A stretch of 13,257 nucleotides of DNA from an uncultured Rhodospirillaceae bacterium (GTDB lineage Bacteria > Pseudomonadota > Alphaproteobacteria > Rhodospirillales > Casp-alpha2). Each line of letters begins with the position of its first letter. The first letter of the stretch is position 1. The stretch is taken from assembly GCA_913048145.1 (NCBI GenBank), contig CAJWVP010000038.1, positions 1 through 13,257 on the forward strand. The letters are read 5' to 3'. Below are positions 7,051 through 13,257 of this stretch, one piece after another. The translations under genes were made by a program, and so were the position numbers. A model generated the notes under the pieces. The model saw nothing but the letters and a program-made list of their open reading frames with translations, searched no databases and was not told the DNA's origin.

Positions 7051-8072
7051 CAGGTGAGAATTTCCTGAAAGAATTGCAAGTATTGGCTCACGACGGCGGT
7101 CTCTGTAAATTCCGCCTCATAAGCGGCGCGGCCCTGGCGGGCAATATCGGCGCTCAGGCGGTCGTCTTCGATTACCAAGCGGATCGCCTTCGCCAACATC
7201 GCCGAATCATCGGTGGGAACCAGTATACCGGACACCAGATGCTCGATCAGGGTCCCAGGACCGTAGCTGTCGGCGGCGACCACGGGCACATTCTGGGCCC
7301 AGGCTTCCAGAACCACGTTGCCCAGCGGCTCGTGCCGGGACGGACAGACGAACAGATCTGCCGTCTGCAACAATGCTGCGACATCGTCGCGCCAACCCAG
7401 GAACCGGACCCGCGGTTTGACCGCCAGGTTCTCCGCCATCTTTTCCAATTCTTCGCGACGCGGTCCTTCGCCGGCGATCCAGAGATAGGCGTTGGGCACC
7501 CGGGCTAGGGCCTCTAACAGTACGTCGAAGGCCTTGTTCTCGTGCAGCCGCCCCAGGGCCACGATCAGCGGCACCGTATCCGGAGTGAAGAAGGTTTGGC
7601 GTGGAATGGGCCGGGCCATCTCTTCGGTGACGAAATTGGGCAGGTAGTGGGCGTGTTCCGTTGGCCACCCCTCCTTGACGACGTTGTCGGTGATGTCCTG
7701 GGTGTTGCCGATAATGTGATTGCACGTCTTGTAGTGCTTGAGGTTGTAGTAACCGCCCTGACGCCCGACCTGCACCCAATCACCCTTGGGGCACATGCTT
7801 GATGCCCGGTTCATCCATGTCAGTACGATGTCCGGCTTGAAGGCCGCCAATTCGCGTTTCAGCAGGCGCGGTGTGGCGAAATCAAGGGCCCCACCAAACT
7901 TCGCCTCCACCGGTTCTATGCCGCCGCGGCGCAGGGTTTCGGCTCGGTTCGCATGGGTGCGGATAATCACCTTCTGATGGAGTCCCGCACGGTGCAGGGC
8001 TAGCGTGAGGCGTATGAAAAACGTCTCTGCTCCGCCGTACTGCGCTCCTGCCATGACTTGTGCGACCCGCAT
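7050..8072 (-). CDS. Glycosyltransferase family 4 (GT-B fold), envelope glycan
   Basis: This 340-residue GT-B enzyme probably transfers a sugar from a nucleotide-sugar donor to a lipid-linked or LPS-core acceptor at the cytoplasmic face of the inner membrane. The N-terminal half has the acceptor-side loop AGAQYGGAETF (8-18). The C-terminal half carries VALGRLHENKAFDVLLEA (from 171), the nucleotide-binding AGEGPRREEL, FLGWRDDV, and the E-x7-E motif EPLGNVVLE (Glu248 and Glu256) typical of GT4 retaining enzymes. There is no signal peptide or membrane segment. It starts 8 bases after the preceding GT4 gene, with only a weak Shine-Dalgarno, and its stop overlaps the asnB start. Donor and acceptor cannot be read from the sequence. 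Confidence 0.9.
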   Translation of the reverse strand: MRVAQVMAGAQYGGAETFFIRLTLALHRAGLHQKVIIRTHANRAETLRRGGIEPVEAKFGGALDFATPRLLKRELAAFKPDIVLTWMNRASSMCPKGDWVQVGRQGGYYNLKHYKTCNHIIGNTQDITDNVVKEGWPTEHAHYLPNFVTEEMARPIPRQTFFTPDTVPLIVALGRLHENKAFDVLLEALARVPNAYLWIAGEGPRREELEKMAENLAVKPRVRFLGWRDDVAALLQTADLFVCPSRHEPLGNVVLEAWAQNVPVVAADSYGPGTLIEHLVSGILVPTDDSAMLAKAIRLVIEDDRLSADIARQGRAAYEAEFTETAVVSQYLQFFQEILT

Positions 8073-8080
8073 GGTGTGTC

Positions 8081-9115
8081 TTATCCGATCAAGTTCTCAA
8101 AGGCGGCCGCCGCGTCCGGCCAGCGCCACGACCGCTGTTTGTCCAGTGCCGTCCGATGCTGGCGGCGCCACAGTTCCTCGTCGGACAGTAGCTTGATGGC
8201 GGCCTCAGCGAAAGCCCGGTCATCGTCGGCGACGTACCCCGTTTCCCCATCGACAACCCGTTCAACCACGGAGCCGTACTTCTGCACCACCGCCGGAACG
8301 CCCATGGCCTGAGCCTCGCCAACCGCTAAGCAGAAGGTCTCATTAACGTCGCCACGGTAGAGCATGCAGCGCGCCTCCCGAAACTCATCAATGAGCTGGG
8401 ATTTCGGCACCGGGCCGCGCACAACTACGCCTTGGTTCTTGAGCGCGTCAGCCTGCGCCAGGACAGCAGCCATCTGGTCCGCCTTGGCATCCCCGGCCGA
8501 GCCATAGGTTGCCGCGCCCGTGAACAGGTGCAGTTGCGCCTCGGGCACATTAGGCTGGATGTCTTGGGCCCAGCGGTCTAACAGCCAGTCCAGGGACCGG
8601 AGCGGGTTCGACGTGAATACGGCCCGGGGCGGCGGCATTGCGTCCGTCGATTCTGCTACGCAGAAATCCTCTGACAGACCATAGGGGATGACGATCCGCT
8701 CGCCGCTAGGCGCCCATGCGGGATAGGTGGTTTCGTGCACCCTGCCGATGAAAATAATTGCGGGTTTCGTCCACCAGAGCTTTGACAGGTAGCGCCACTT
8801 CATCAGGTAATCCGCGGGATTGTGGATCCAGAACACGGTACGTCCCGCATCCGGCATCCGCTGAATCACTTTGTCGCTCCGGTTGGCGATATAAAGATCC
8901 ACGTTGTCGGGCCAGGCCTCGCCAATGGGTCGCCAAGACACATCCTTGTGATCCAGGGCCTGGGCGCAGTTGTTGCGTACATGCACGTCGTGGCCGCGCT
9001 TCGCCAGTTCTTGCATAAGGTTCACGATGGACGATTCGACGCCACCCAAGGGGCCCGCCTCCAAGCTCTGGCCGTCGAAGACAATGCCATCGTCCGCAAT
9101 AAGGATACGCGCCAC
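8081..9115 (-). CDS. Glycosyltransferase family 4 (GT-B fold), second copy
   Basis: The 344-residue protein is a second GT4-like enzyme, clearly different in sequence from its neighbour. The N-terminal part has GPLGGVESSIVNLMQEL (22-38), the loop found in many GT4 proteins, followed by HVRNNC and FWIHNP. The C-terminal part has FTSNPLRSLDWLLD (about 167-180), a common 'former cluster' in bacterial GT4 enzymes, and the E-x7-E motif ETFCLAVGE (Glu259 and Glu267). The start is a GTG (9113-9115) that directly abuts the TAG of the GT2 gene, with GGAG nine bases upstream, so it is probably coupled. Likely role: adding a hexose in the same surface glycan as the neighbouring transferases; the exact sugar is unknown. 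Confidence 0.87.
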   Translation of the reverse strand: MARILIADDGIVFDGQSLEAGPLGGVESSIVNLMQELAKRGHDVHVRNNCAQALDHKDVSWRPIGEAWPDNVDLYIANRSDKVIQRMPDAGRTVFWIHNPADYLMKWRYLSKLWWTKPAIIFIGRVHETTYPAWAPSGERIVIPYGLSEDFCVAESTDAMPPPRAVFTSNPLRSLDWLLDRWAQDIQPNVPEAQLHLFTGAATYGSAGDAKADQMAAVLAQADALKNQGVVVRGPVPKSQLIDEFREARCMLYRGDVNETFCLAVGEAQAMGVPAVVQKYGSVVERVVDGETGYVADDDRAFAEAAIKLLSDEELWRRQHRTALDKQRSWRWPDAAAAFENLIG

Positions 9116-9880
9116 CTATTCGGTCTCCAACTTCGCCTTGAGGTGCGCGAGCAGCGGATAAAGCCCGGCGCAGATAGCGATCATCAGACCGTAGCCTCCT
9201 TCCCGATACCCCTTTCGGAAGAAATAGCATTTGATAAACCGCGAGAAGAACCGCCGCACATTGTTAGCCGTGGACCCAATCTGGCCGCTGTCACGCATGT
9301 CCCGAGCCCGCGCTGAGGAATAGTTGTCCAGGCGCTTGATCATATCGGACAGATTGCGATCCACGTAATGCACCAGGCGGTTGCTCAACATGGCGCCCTT
9401 CCGCCCGGACCAAGTGAGGTTTGGGTGCACGCGCTGATCACCCCAAACCTTGACGCCGCGCCGGAACAGGCCCGGATAGGCGGACTTGCCAAAGGACGCC
9501 CCCCATCCCCAACGGATCAAGCGTTCTCCGATGTAGTTGTCGACGGGCACCTCATGCCAATCCGCATCCGACGTCTCGACGGTACGGCGAATTTCCTTAG
9601 ACAGCGCCTCGGGAACCCGTTCGTCGGCGTCGATCTCGAAGACCCAATTGCCGGTGCAGGCCTCGATACCGGCATTGCGCCGCGCGCCTTCTTTTGGCCA
9701 AGAGCCGGGGACGATTCGATCAGTGAATACCTGGGCGATTGCTTCAGACCCATCCGTGCACTTGTCTAACAGCACGACGATCTCATCAGCGAATTCCAGG
9801 GTCTTGAGGCACTCGGTCAACTGGTTCTCTTCGTTGTGAACGCTGATCACTGCCGACAACTTCAAGGGGACATTACTCAT
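9116..9880 (-). CDS. Glycosyltransferase family 2, WaaE/KdtX-like LPS core transferase
   Basis: This is a 254-residue inverting GT-A enzyme. The N-terminal domain shows LSAVISVHNEENQL (8-21), the nucleotide-sugar binding start, then FADEIVVLLDKCTDGS and the metal-binding DxD as EIDADERVP (Asp84 and Asp86). The length and the pattern of WPKEGARRNAGIEACTG followed by a basic C-terminal region with a hydrophobic stretch near 229-247 match the WaaE/KdtX group. Members of that group add a sugar, often glucose, to the inner LPS core. The C-terminal hydrophobic stretch may hold it on the membrane. Its ATG overlaps the upstream heptosyltransferase stop as ATGA. Family is confident; the donor sugar and precise acceptor are inferred. 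Confidence 0.9.
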   Translation of the reverse strand: MSNVPLKLSAVISVHNEENQLTECLKTLEFADEIVVLLDKCTDGSEAIAQVFTDRIVPGSWPKEGARRNAGIEACTGNWVFEIDADERVPEALSKEIRRTVETSDADWHEVPVDNYIGERLIRWGWGASFGKSAYPGLFRRGVKVWGDQRVHPNLTWSGRKGAMLSNRLVHYVDRNLSDMIKRLDNYSSARARDMRDSGQIGSTANNVRRFFSRFIKCYFFRKGYREGGYGLMIAICAGLYPLLAHLKAKLETE

Positions 9881-10839
9881 TTTAACACTTCTGGCCTCCG
9901 ACCCCAGACATCGACGAGGGCGGTCGCTACCGTGTCCATCGTGAGATCGTCCATGAGGCTATCCGATGTGATGTGATTAAAGCCTTCCGGGTGTATAGTA
10001 TCGAAGGATTGCGGTGTGCGAACGAACGCGCAATGTGGCCCCCACGGCGCATACAACTCTTCCTTGCTGGGCCCGAACAGACCGAGCGTCGGTACCCCCG
10101 CCGCCGCAGCGATGTGCATGAGGCCGGAGTCGTTGCCCACATAAAGATCACACCGCTGCAGGCAAGCGAAGATCTCCAACAGGTCCGGACCGCCGATCAA
10201 ATCCAGACAGCGTTCCTTCGGTAGCGCCTCTATCAATTGTATGACCTGAGGGCGTTCGTCGGCACGACCGAACAACGCAACACGGCCGCCCGGGAACAAA
10301 CCGTCCGCCGCGGTCACCCGTAATGCCAGTTCTGCAAACCGCTCCGCCCGCCAGGTCTTGGCTCGCCAATTGGCCGTTGGACCGATAGCCAGTACAGGCG
10401 TGCCATCGGGAATCAACGTAGCGGCTTGCGCCCGGTCGGCCTCTGAGGGCCACAGCCGAGGCGCTGGCGGCGTGTCCCCAAGGCCGAGCACACGGGACAC
10501 CTCGATCAACCGGTGTTCGGTTTGGCGGCTGCGCTTGAAATGGTGCTGGCGCCGCGCCGGCAGCAAATAGGTGAGCGGCGCGTTCCGCAAATCTACGACT
10601 AAATCCCACCAGGTGCCTACCGTAAGCGCCCAAAGTCGGAACCAGTGGAGCGAGCCAACCATCTTCTCCAGCGCAATGATGCGTTCAAGCCCGGGCACCG
10701 CGCGGAACAGGTCCGCCGCCGCCGGGCCACAAGCGACCGTGATTCGTGCACCCGGATGGGTCTCGATCAAATGATCGAGGAGCCCCGTCGACAGGACCGC
10801 GTCGCCCACACGCGTGGAGGAGACGAACAAGATACGCAT
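9877..10839 (-). CDS. Glycosyltransferase family 9, heptosyltransferase-like (WaaC/WaaF type)
   Basis: The 320-residue GT-B enzyme starts MRILFVSSTRVGDAVLSTG, the standard opening of ADP-heptose:LPS heptosyltransferases, with Asp13 at the position of the catalytic aspartate known in WaaC. The donor domain holds AIGPTANWRAKTW (151-163) and the highly conserved GNDSGLMHIAAAAGVPTLGLFGPS (from 235). A longer reading frame extends upstream to 11337 on this strand, but it is the antisense of ygfZ, so the start is set at the ATG 10837-10839 by homology. No Shine-Dalgarno precedes this ATG. Instead a -10-like TATAAA ends six bases before it, suggesting a leaderless mRNA. It is the first gene of the glycosyltransferase-asnB-pyrC run. 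Family is certain; heptose as donor is the usual but unproven choice. Confidence 0.9.
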   Translation of the reverse strand: MRILFVSSTRVGDAVLSTGLLDHLIETHPGARITVACGPAAADLFRAVPGLERIIALEKMVGSLHWFRLWALTVGTWWDLVVDLRNAPLTYLLPARRQHHFKRSRQTEHRLIEVSRVLGLGDTPPAPRLWPSEADRAQAATLIPDGTPVLAIGPTANWRAKTWRAERFAELALRVTAADGLFPGGRVALFGRADERPQVIQLIEALPKERCLDLIGGPDLLEIFACLQRCDLYVGNDSGLMHIAAAAGVPTLGLFGPSKEELYAPWGPHCAFVRTPQSFDTIHPEGFNHITSDSLMDDLTMDTVATALVDVWGRRPEVLK

Positions 10840-10845
10840 GGCGCA

Positions 10846-10874
10846 TTTATACGACCGTGCAGAGCTAATGAAAA
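10846..10874 (-). promoter_or_regulatory. Candidate promoter for the glycosyltransferase operon
   Basis: On the minus strand TTTTCA (10869-10874, four of six -35 positions) is followed by 17 bases and then TATAAA (10846-10851). The next six bases lead straight into the ATG of the GT9 gene, so the expected start site is at or within one base of that ATG. The lack of a Shine-Dalgarno for this gene agrees with a leaderless transcript. It sits in the 114-bp divergent region shared with ygfZ. Confidence 0.5.
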
Positions 10875-10953
10875 GCGAGGGACGCAACCAGAGACCCTTG
10901 ATTTGCTTGGTGAAACGACCCAATTTATCGCCGAGACGACAAATGGGGACACC

Positions 10954-11832
10954 ATGACCAACCTTCACCGAGCGACCCTTGAGAACCGCGGCATCCTGAA
11001 GGTGTCCGGCGACGACACCGTGACCTTCCTGCAGGGTCTGGTTTCCAACGATGTGTCCAACGTCGCCGACAACCGGACCGTCTACGCGGCGTTGCTTACG
11101 CCTCAGGGTAAGTTCCTCTACGACTTTTTTCTCTACGGACAAGGCGGCGCTATCTTGATGGAAACGGAGCGCGACCGGATGACGGACCTCACCAAGAAGC
11201 TCTCCATGTACAAGCTGCGGGCCCAAGTGGACCTGGAGGATGTCAGCGACGCGTGGTCCGTGATCGCTATCTGGGGGCTGGAGGCACCGGCGGCATGCGG
11301 TTTGTCGGGCGACCCCGGCACGGCGGCGGCGTGGCACGGCGGTCTTGCGGTCATTGATCCGCGGCTCGCGGCGGCCGGCGTGCGCGCCCTGATCCCGGCA
11401 GACGGTAACCCGGACCTACCCGGCGACGCAGCTCAGTTTGCCAATTATGACAGCCATCGTTTGATGCTCGGTTTGCCGGACGGCAGCCGCGACCTTGTTC
11501 TGGAAAAGGCCATCCTGTTGGAAAGCGGTTTCGACGAACTGCACGGCGTCGACTGGCACAAGGGCTGTTACATGGGCCAGGAGCTGACGGCTCGAACCAA
11601 GTACCGCGGCCTGGTGAAGAAACGCCTGGTACCCATCACCATTGACGGGGCGTTGCCCGCCGCGGGCACGCCGGTTATGCTGAATAGCAAGAAAGTGGGC
11701 GAAGTGCGCTCCGGTCGCGACGGCCGGGCCCTGGCGCTGATGCGTCTGGAGTACCTGGAGAATGCCGACGCGACTTTTACTGTCGACGGTGCCGCCGTAG
11801 CGCCTACGAAGCCCGACTGGGCCGAGTTCTGA
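10954..11832 (+). CDS. ygfZ: YgfZ/GcvT-family folate-binding Fe-S cluster protein
   Basis: The 292-residue protein is a tRNA-modifying/iron-sulphur maintenance factor of the YgfZ family (IBA57 in mitochondria), a relative of the glycine-cleavage T protein that binds folate and supports [4Fe-4S] enzymes such as MiaB. The decisive signature is KGCYMGQELTARTKYRG (from 203) with the essential Cys205. The N-terminal TFLQGLVSNDV (24-34) and LLTPQGKFLYDFF are also typical. The frame is open further upstream (to 10645), but homology begins at the ATG 10954-10956, close behind GGGGA, so the upstream part is antisense of the GT9 gene. It is divergent from the glycosyltransferase operon and is followed by an interrupted small frame and a methyltransferase on the same strand. 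Confidence 0.94.
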   Translation: MTNLHRATLENRGILKVSGDDTVTFLQGLVSNDVSNVADNRTVYAALLTPQGKFLYDFFLYGQGGAILMETERDRMTDLTKKLSMYKLRAQVDLEDVSDAWSVIAIWGLEAPAACGLSGDPGTAAAWHGGLAVIDPRLAAAGVRALIPADGNPDLPGDAAQFANYDSHRLMLGLPDGSRDLVLEKAILLESGFDELHGVDWHKGCYMGQELTARTKYRGLVKKRLVPITIDGALPAAGTPVMLNSKKVGEVRSGRDGRALALMRLEYLENADATFTVDGAAVAPTKPDWAEF

Positions 11833-11860
11833 GCTTTGCCCTCTCTTCCATCGATCTGGA

Positions 11861-11879
11861 CCGTTAGAGCATGTAACGG
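11861..11879 (+). promoter_or_regulatory. Short perfect inverted repeat after ygfZ
   Basis: CCGTTA (11861-11866) and TAACGG (11874-11879) are perfect complements around a seven-base loop, 28 bases after the ygfZ stop and 14 before the interrupted small frame. It could be a weak transcription attenuator or an operator half-site pair. There is no T run behind it, so a classic terminator is unlikely. A further 7-bp stem, GAAACGC/GCGTTTC (11895-11901 with 11925-11931), follows. Confidence 0.3.
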
Positions 11880-11892
11880 CGACTTTGAAACA

Positions 11893-12129
11893 ATGAAACG
11901 CCTTCTCTAGTTCTCTGGCAAGGAGCGTTTCGCGGAGCAATTCAAGGCATTAAAAGCGGAATGCGACACTGTCCAGGGGGTCGAAGAAGACGCAGGGGTT
12001 GCCGATTTTCCAGCGTTCTGGTTGAGAGGGTATGTGATAGCGATGGGAGCATCGTTGAGCGTTATCGACGACGCCAGAAGGCTGGAAAATCGATCTCAGT
12101 CGTTTCCAATTCACCTTTTTGGGCACTAA
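11893..12129 (+). pseudogene. Small unknown gene interrupted by an in-frame TAG at codon 6
   Basis: From ATG 11893 the frame reads MKRLL, then TAG (11908-11910), then 72 uninterrupted codons (FSGKERFAEQFKALKAE..., DFPAFWLRGYVIAMGASL..., ending FPIHLFGH) to a TAA at 12127-12129. The downstream part looks coding: first codon positions are rich in G, the composition is balanced, and there is an amphipathic helix followed by a hydrophobic-aromatic stretch. The TAA overlaps AAGG, which serves as the ribosome binding site of the methyltransferase that starts nine bases later, as in a normal operon. I do not recognise the family. A nonsense-mutated gene is the simplest reading; alternatives are a non-standard downstream start, stop readthrough, a sequencing error, or a chance frame. 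A nested inverted repeat lies inside it. Confidence 0.45.
12003..12092. repeat. Nested imperfect inverted repeat (about 90 bp)
   Basis: CGATTTTCCAGCGTTCTGG (12003-12021) and its near-perfect complement (12074-12092) pair over 19 positions with one mismatch. Inside, GATAGCG (12036-12042) pairs with CGTTATC (12060-12066) if one G-U pair is allowed, and the centre contains CGATG-GGAG-CATCG. The similarity stops sharply at 12003 and 12092. The result is a long two-part stem with an asymmetric internal loop of 14 and 7 bases. It has no T tail, so it is not an ordinary terminator. It may be a structured RNA element, a palindromic mobile repeat inserted into the small frame, or a fold constraining translation of the methyltransferase. 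Confidence 0.6.
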
Positions 12130-12138
12130 GGTCATTTG

Positions 12139-12801
12139 ATGCGATCGGTCGGAAACATTTTGCGTGCCGCGCCCCGAATGCTGGTCCCCGTGGTCCGCGC
12201 CTATGAGCGCCGCCTCAGCCGTTATGGACCGACGGCGCAGGGCGTGTTCTGGAAGAACCAGGAATGGCAGCTTCGGCGCTACGCCATCTTGGAAGACATC
12301 TTTGACGACATTGCCCAGGCGGGCGGGATCACCATCCATGATTTCGGCTGCGGTTATGGTTCACTATTCGAATACTTGGCCGACAAGGCTGTCATGAAAC
12401 GTAGCCGGTATATAGGTACGGATATGAGCCAAGGCATGATCGACGCAGCCAAGGCCCGCCACGCAGATCCCCGCGGCCAGTTCGTGCGTGGCATGTCGGC
12501 ACACGAGATTGCCGACTACACCATCGTATCGGGTACCTATAACATGCACATGGGCGCCGACGCGGAGGAATGGGTCGAGTACATTCAAGCCAGCCTCAAA
12601 CAGCTCTGGCAGCATACGCGGCGCGGCCTGGCTTTCAACATGCTGAGGGATGACACGGATGTGCATTACGACGGGCTCTATTATGCGGACCCGGTCCGGT
12701 TCCTGACCTTTGTGCGCGAAAGCCTGTCGCCAGAAGCCGAGGTTATCGTCGATCCACCCTTGCCGGATTTCACCATCTTCGTCAGGCGGCCAACGACCTG
12801 A
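12139..12801 (+). CDS. Class I SAM-dependent methyltransferase
   Basis: The 220-residue protein has a Rossmann-like methyltransferase core with the SAM-binding glycine motif IHDFGCGYGSLFEYL (66-80), the acidic end of strand 2 as YIGTDMSQGMIDAAK (from 91, Asp95), and the strand-4 segment IVSGTYNMHMG. A basic N-terminal helix (residues 1-30, about six Arg) precedes the core. The ATG at 12139 is preferred over the adjacent TTG at 12136 because AAGG lies eight bases before it, overlapping the stop of the upstream interrupted frame. No transmembrane segment or target-specific motif is visible, so the substrate (lipid, sugar, protein or small molecule) is unknown. It converges with the HIT gene, leaving three bases between the stop codons. 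Confidence 0.88.
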   Translation: MRSVGNILRAAPRMLVPVVRAYERRLSRYGPTAQGVFWKNQEWQLRRYAILEDIFDDIAQAGGITIHDFGCGYGSLFEYLADKAVMKRSRYIGTDMSQGMIDAAKARHADPRGQFVRGMSAHEIADYTIVSGTYNMHMGADAEEWVEYIQASLKQLWQHTRRGLAFNMLRDDTDVHYDGLYYADPVRFLTFVRESLSPEAEVIVDPPLPDFTIFVRRPTT

Positions 12802-12804
12802 GCT

Positions 12805-13236
12805 TCATTCGATGGCGGCGACGATCTGTTCCGCCAGTTCACCGATGGCGTCCATATCACCGTGTTTCATTTCCCAGTTCATGCCCGCGCCATCGTCTGC
12901 GTAGCGCGGGATCACATGCATATGAAGATGAAAGACGGATTGCTTAGCACCGGGGCCATTGGCCTGCAGGAGGTTGATGCCCTCGGGCTGTACGACCTTG
13001 TTGACCGCGCTAGCGATGCGTCGGACCGTGGACATCGTCGGCCCAAACCACTCATCGGGCGTCGCGTAGATGTTTTCTGCATGGTATTTGGGAATGACCA
13101 GGGCATGCCCGTCATTGAGGGGATTGATGTCCATGAAGGCGTAGGTGAGATCGTCTTCATACAGTTTGAAGCTTGGAATCTCACCCCGGATGATCTTACA
13201 GAAGATGCAATCCTCGTTCAGATTCAAGTCGGTCAT
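12805..13236 (-). CDS. HIT-family nucleotide hydrolase (HinT-like)
   Basis: This 143-residue cytoplasmic protein belongs to the histidine-triad superfamily, whose HinT branch hydrolyses purine nucleoside phosphoramidates and aminoacyl-adenylates. It has the N-terminal CIFCKIIRGEIPS (from Cys10, with Cys10 and Cys13 as a possible zinc pair), the nucleotide-binding FMDINPLNDGHALVIPK (from 34), and the catalytic triad HLHMHVIPR with His103, His105 and His107. The C-terminus is about 25 residues longer than the shortest HinT proteins but within the usual range. The ATG at 13234-13236 follows GAGGAG with nine bases spacing. Its promoter would lie outside the window. All catalytic residues are present. 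Confidence 0.95.
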   Translation of the reverse strand: MTDLNLNEDCIFCKIIRGEIPSFKLYEDDLTYAFMDINPLNDGHALVIPKYHAENIYATPDEWFGPTMSTVRRIASAVNKVVQPEGINLLQANGPGAKQSVFHLHMHVIPRYADDGAGMNWEMKHGDMDAIGELAEQIVAAIE

Positions 13237-13257
13237 GACTATCTGCTCCTCACGTTG

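Noticed and set aside
6933..7508. 191-codon plus-strand frame spanning the asnB/GT4 junction
   Set aside because: It spans two well-supported minus-strand genes and lacks protein-like composition.
10645..10953. Open frame upstream of ygfZ on the plus strand
   Set aside because: It is antisense to the GT9 gene, Arg/His-rich, and YgfZ homology starts at 10954.
10840..11337. Apparent 166-codon N-terminal extension of the GT9 protein on the minus strand
   Set aside because: It is the antisense of ygfZ, and GT9 homology begins exactly at the ATG 10839; the extension has no recognisable domain.
11950..12339. 129-codon minus-strand frame opposite the small frame and methyltransferase
   Set aside because: No recognisable features and no ribosome binding site; most of it is antisense to the methyltransferase.
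1..13257. CRISPR array, transposase, integrase, toxin-antitoxin or defence genes
   Set aside because: Looked for regular direct repeats and for the usual protein motifs on both strands; none seen.

Overview
The window looks like chromosomal DNA from an alphaproteobacterium. The evidence is the elongator tRNA-Met sequence, the moderately high G+C genes on the right, a class II dihydroorotase, an AcuI/YhdH-type reductase, and a compact cluster of envelope-glycan glycosyltransferases. The genus cannot be fixed from the sequence.

Left part (1-2223): a more A/T-rich stretch. It holds the C-terminal remnant of an integral-membrane metal exporter of the ArsP_2/'putative manganese transporter' type (minus strand), then an intact NAD(P)-dependent aldehyde dehydrogenase (plus strand). 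It ends at a Rho-independent terminator and tRNA-Met(CAU) on the minus strand. The tRNA 3' end points into this A/T-richer stretch, the geometry expected for DNA acquired at a tRNA, although no integrase is visible.

Middle part (2301-10953), nearly all minus strand: a small predicted lipoprotein, acuI (acryloyl-CoA reductase family), a spacer of about 315 bases, and a tight run of six genes that probably forms one operon. In transcription order the run is a GT9 heptosyltransferase-like protein, a WaaE/KdtX-like GT2, two GT4 glycosyltransferases, asnB and pyrC. Junctions are ATGA, abutting, 8 bp, TGATG and 19 bp. A good -10/-35 pair lies so close to the first ATG that the transcript may be leaderless. 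The four glycosyltransferases probably extend the LPS core or a related surface glycan. asnB could supply asparagine or amidate a sugar acid, and pyrC makes pyrimidines, which are also needed for UDP- and CMP-sugars.

Right part (10954-13257): ygfZ (folate-dependent Fe-S cluster factor) is divergent from the glycosyltransferase operon. It is followed by a broken-looking 78-codon frame with an in-frame TAG at codon 6 and a nested inverted repeat inside it. Then comes a class I SAM-dependent methyltransferase whose ribosome binding site overlaps the stop of that frame, and a convergent HIT-family hydrolase. The most unusual spots are this interrupted small gene with its inverted repeat, the transporter relic beside the tRNA-linked stretch, and the unexplained protein-like frames between acuI and pyrC. 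No defence system, CRISPR array or complete mobile element was found.
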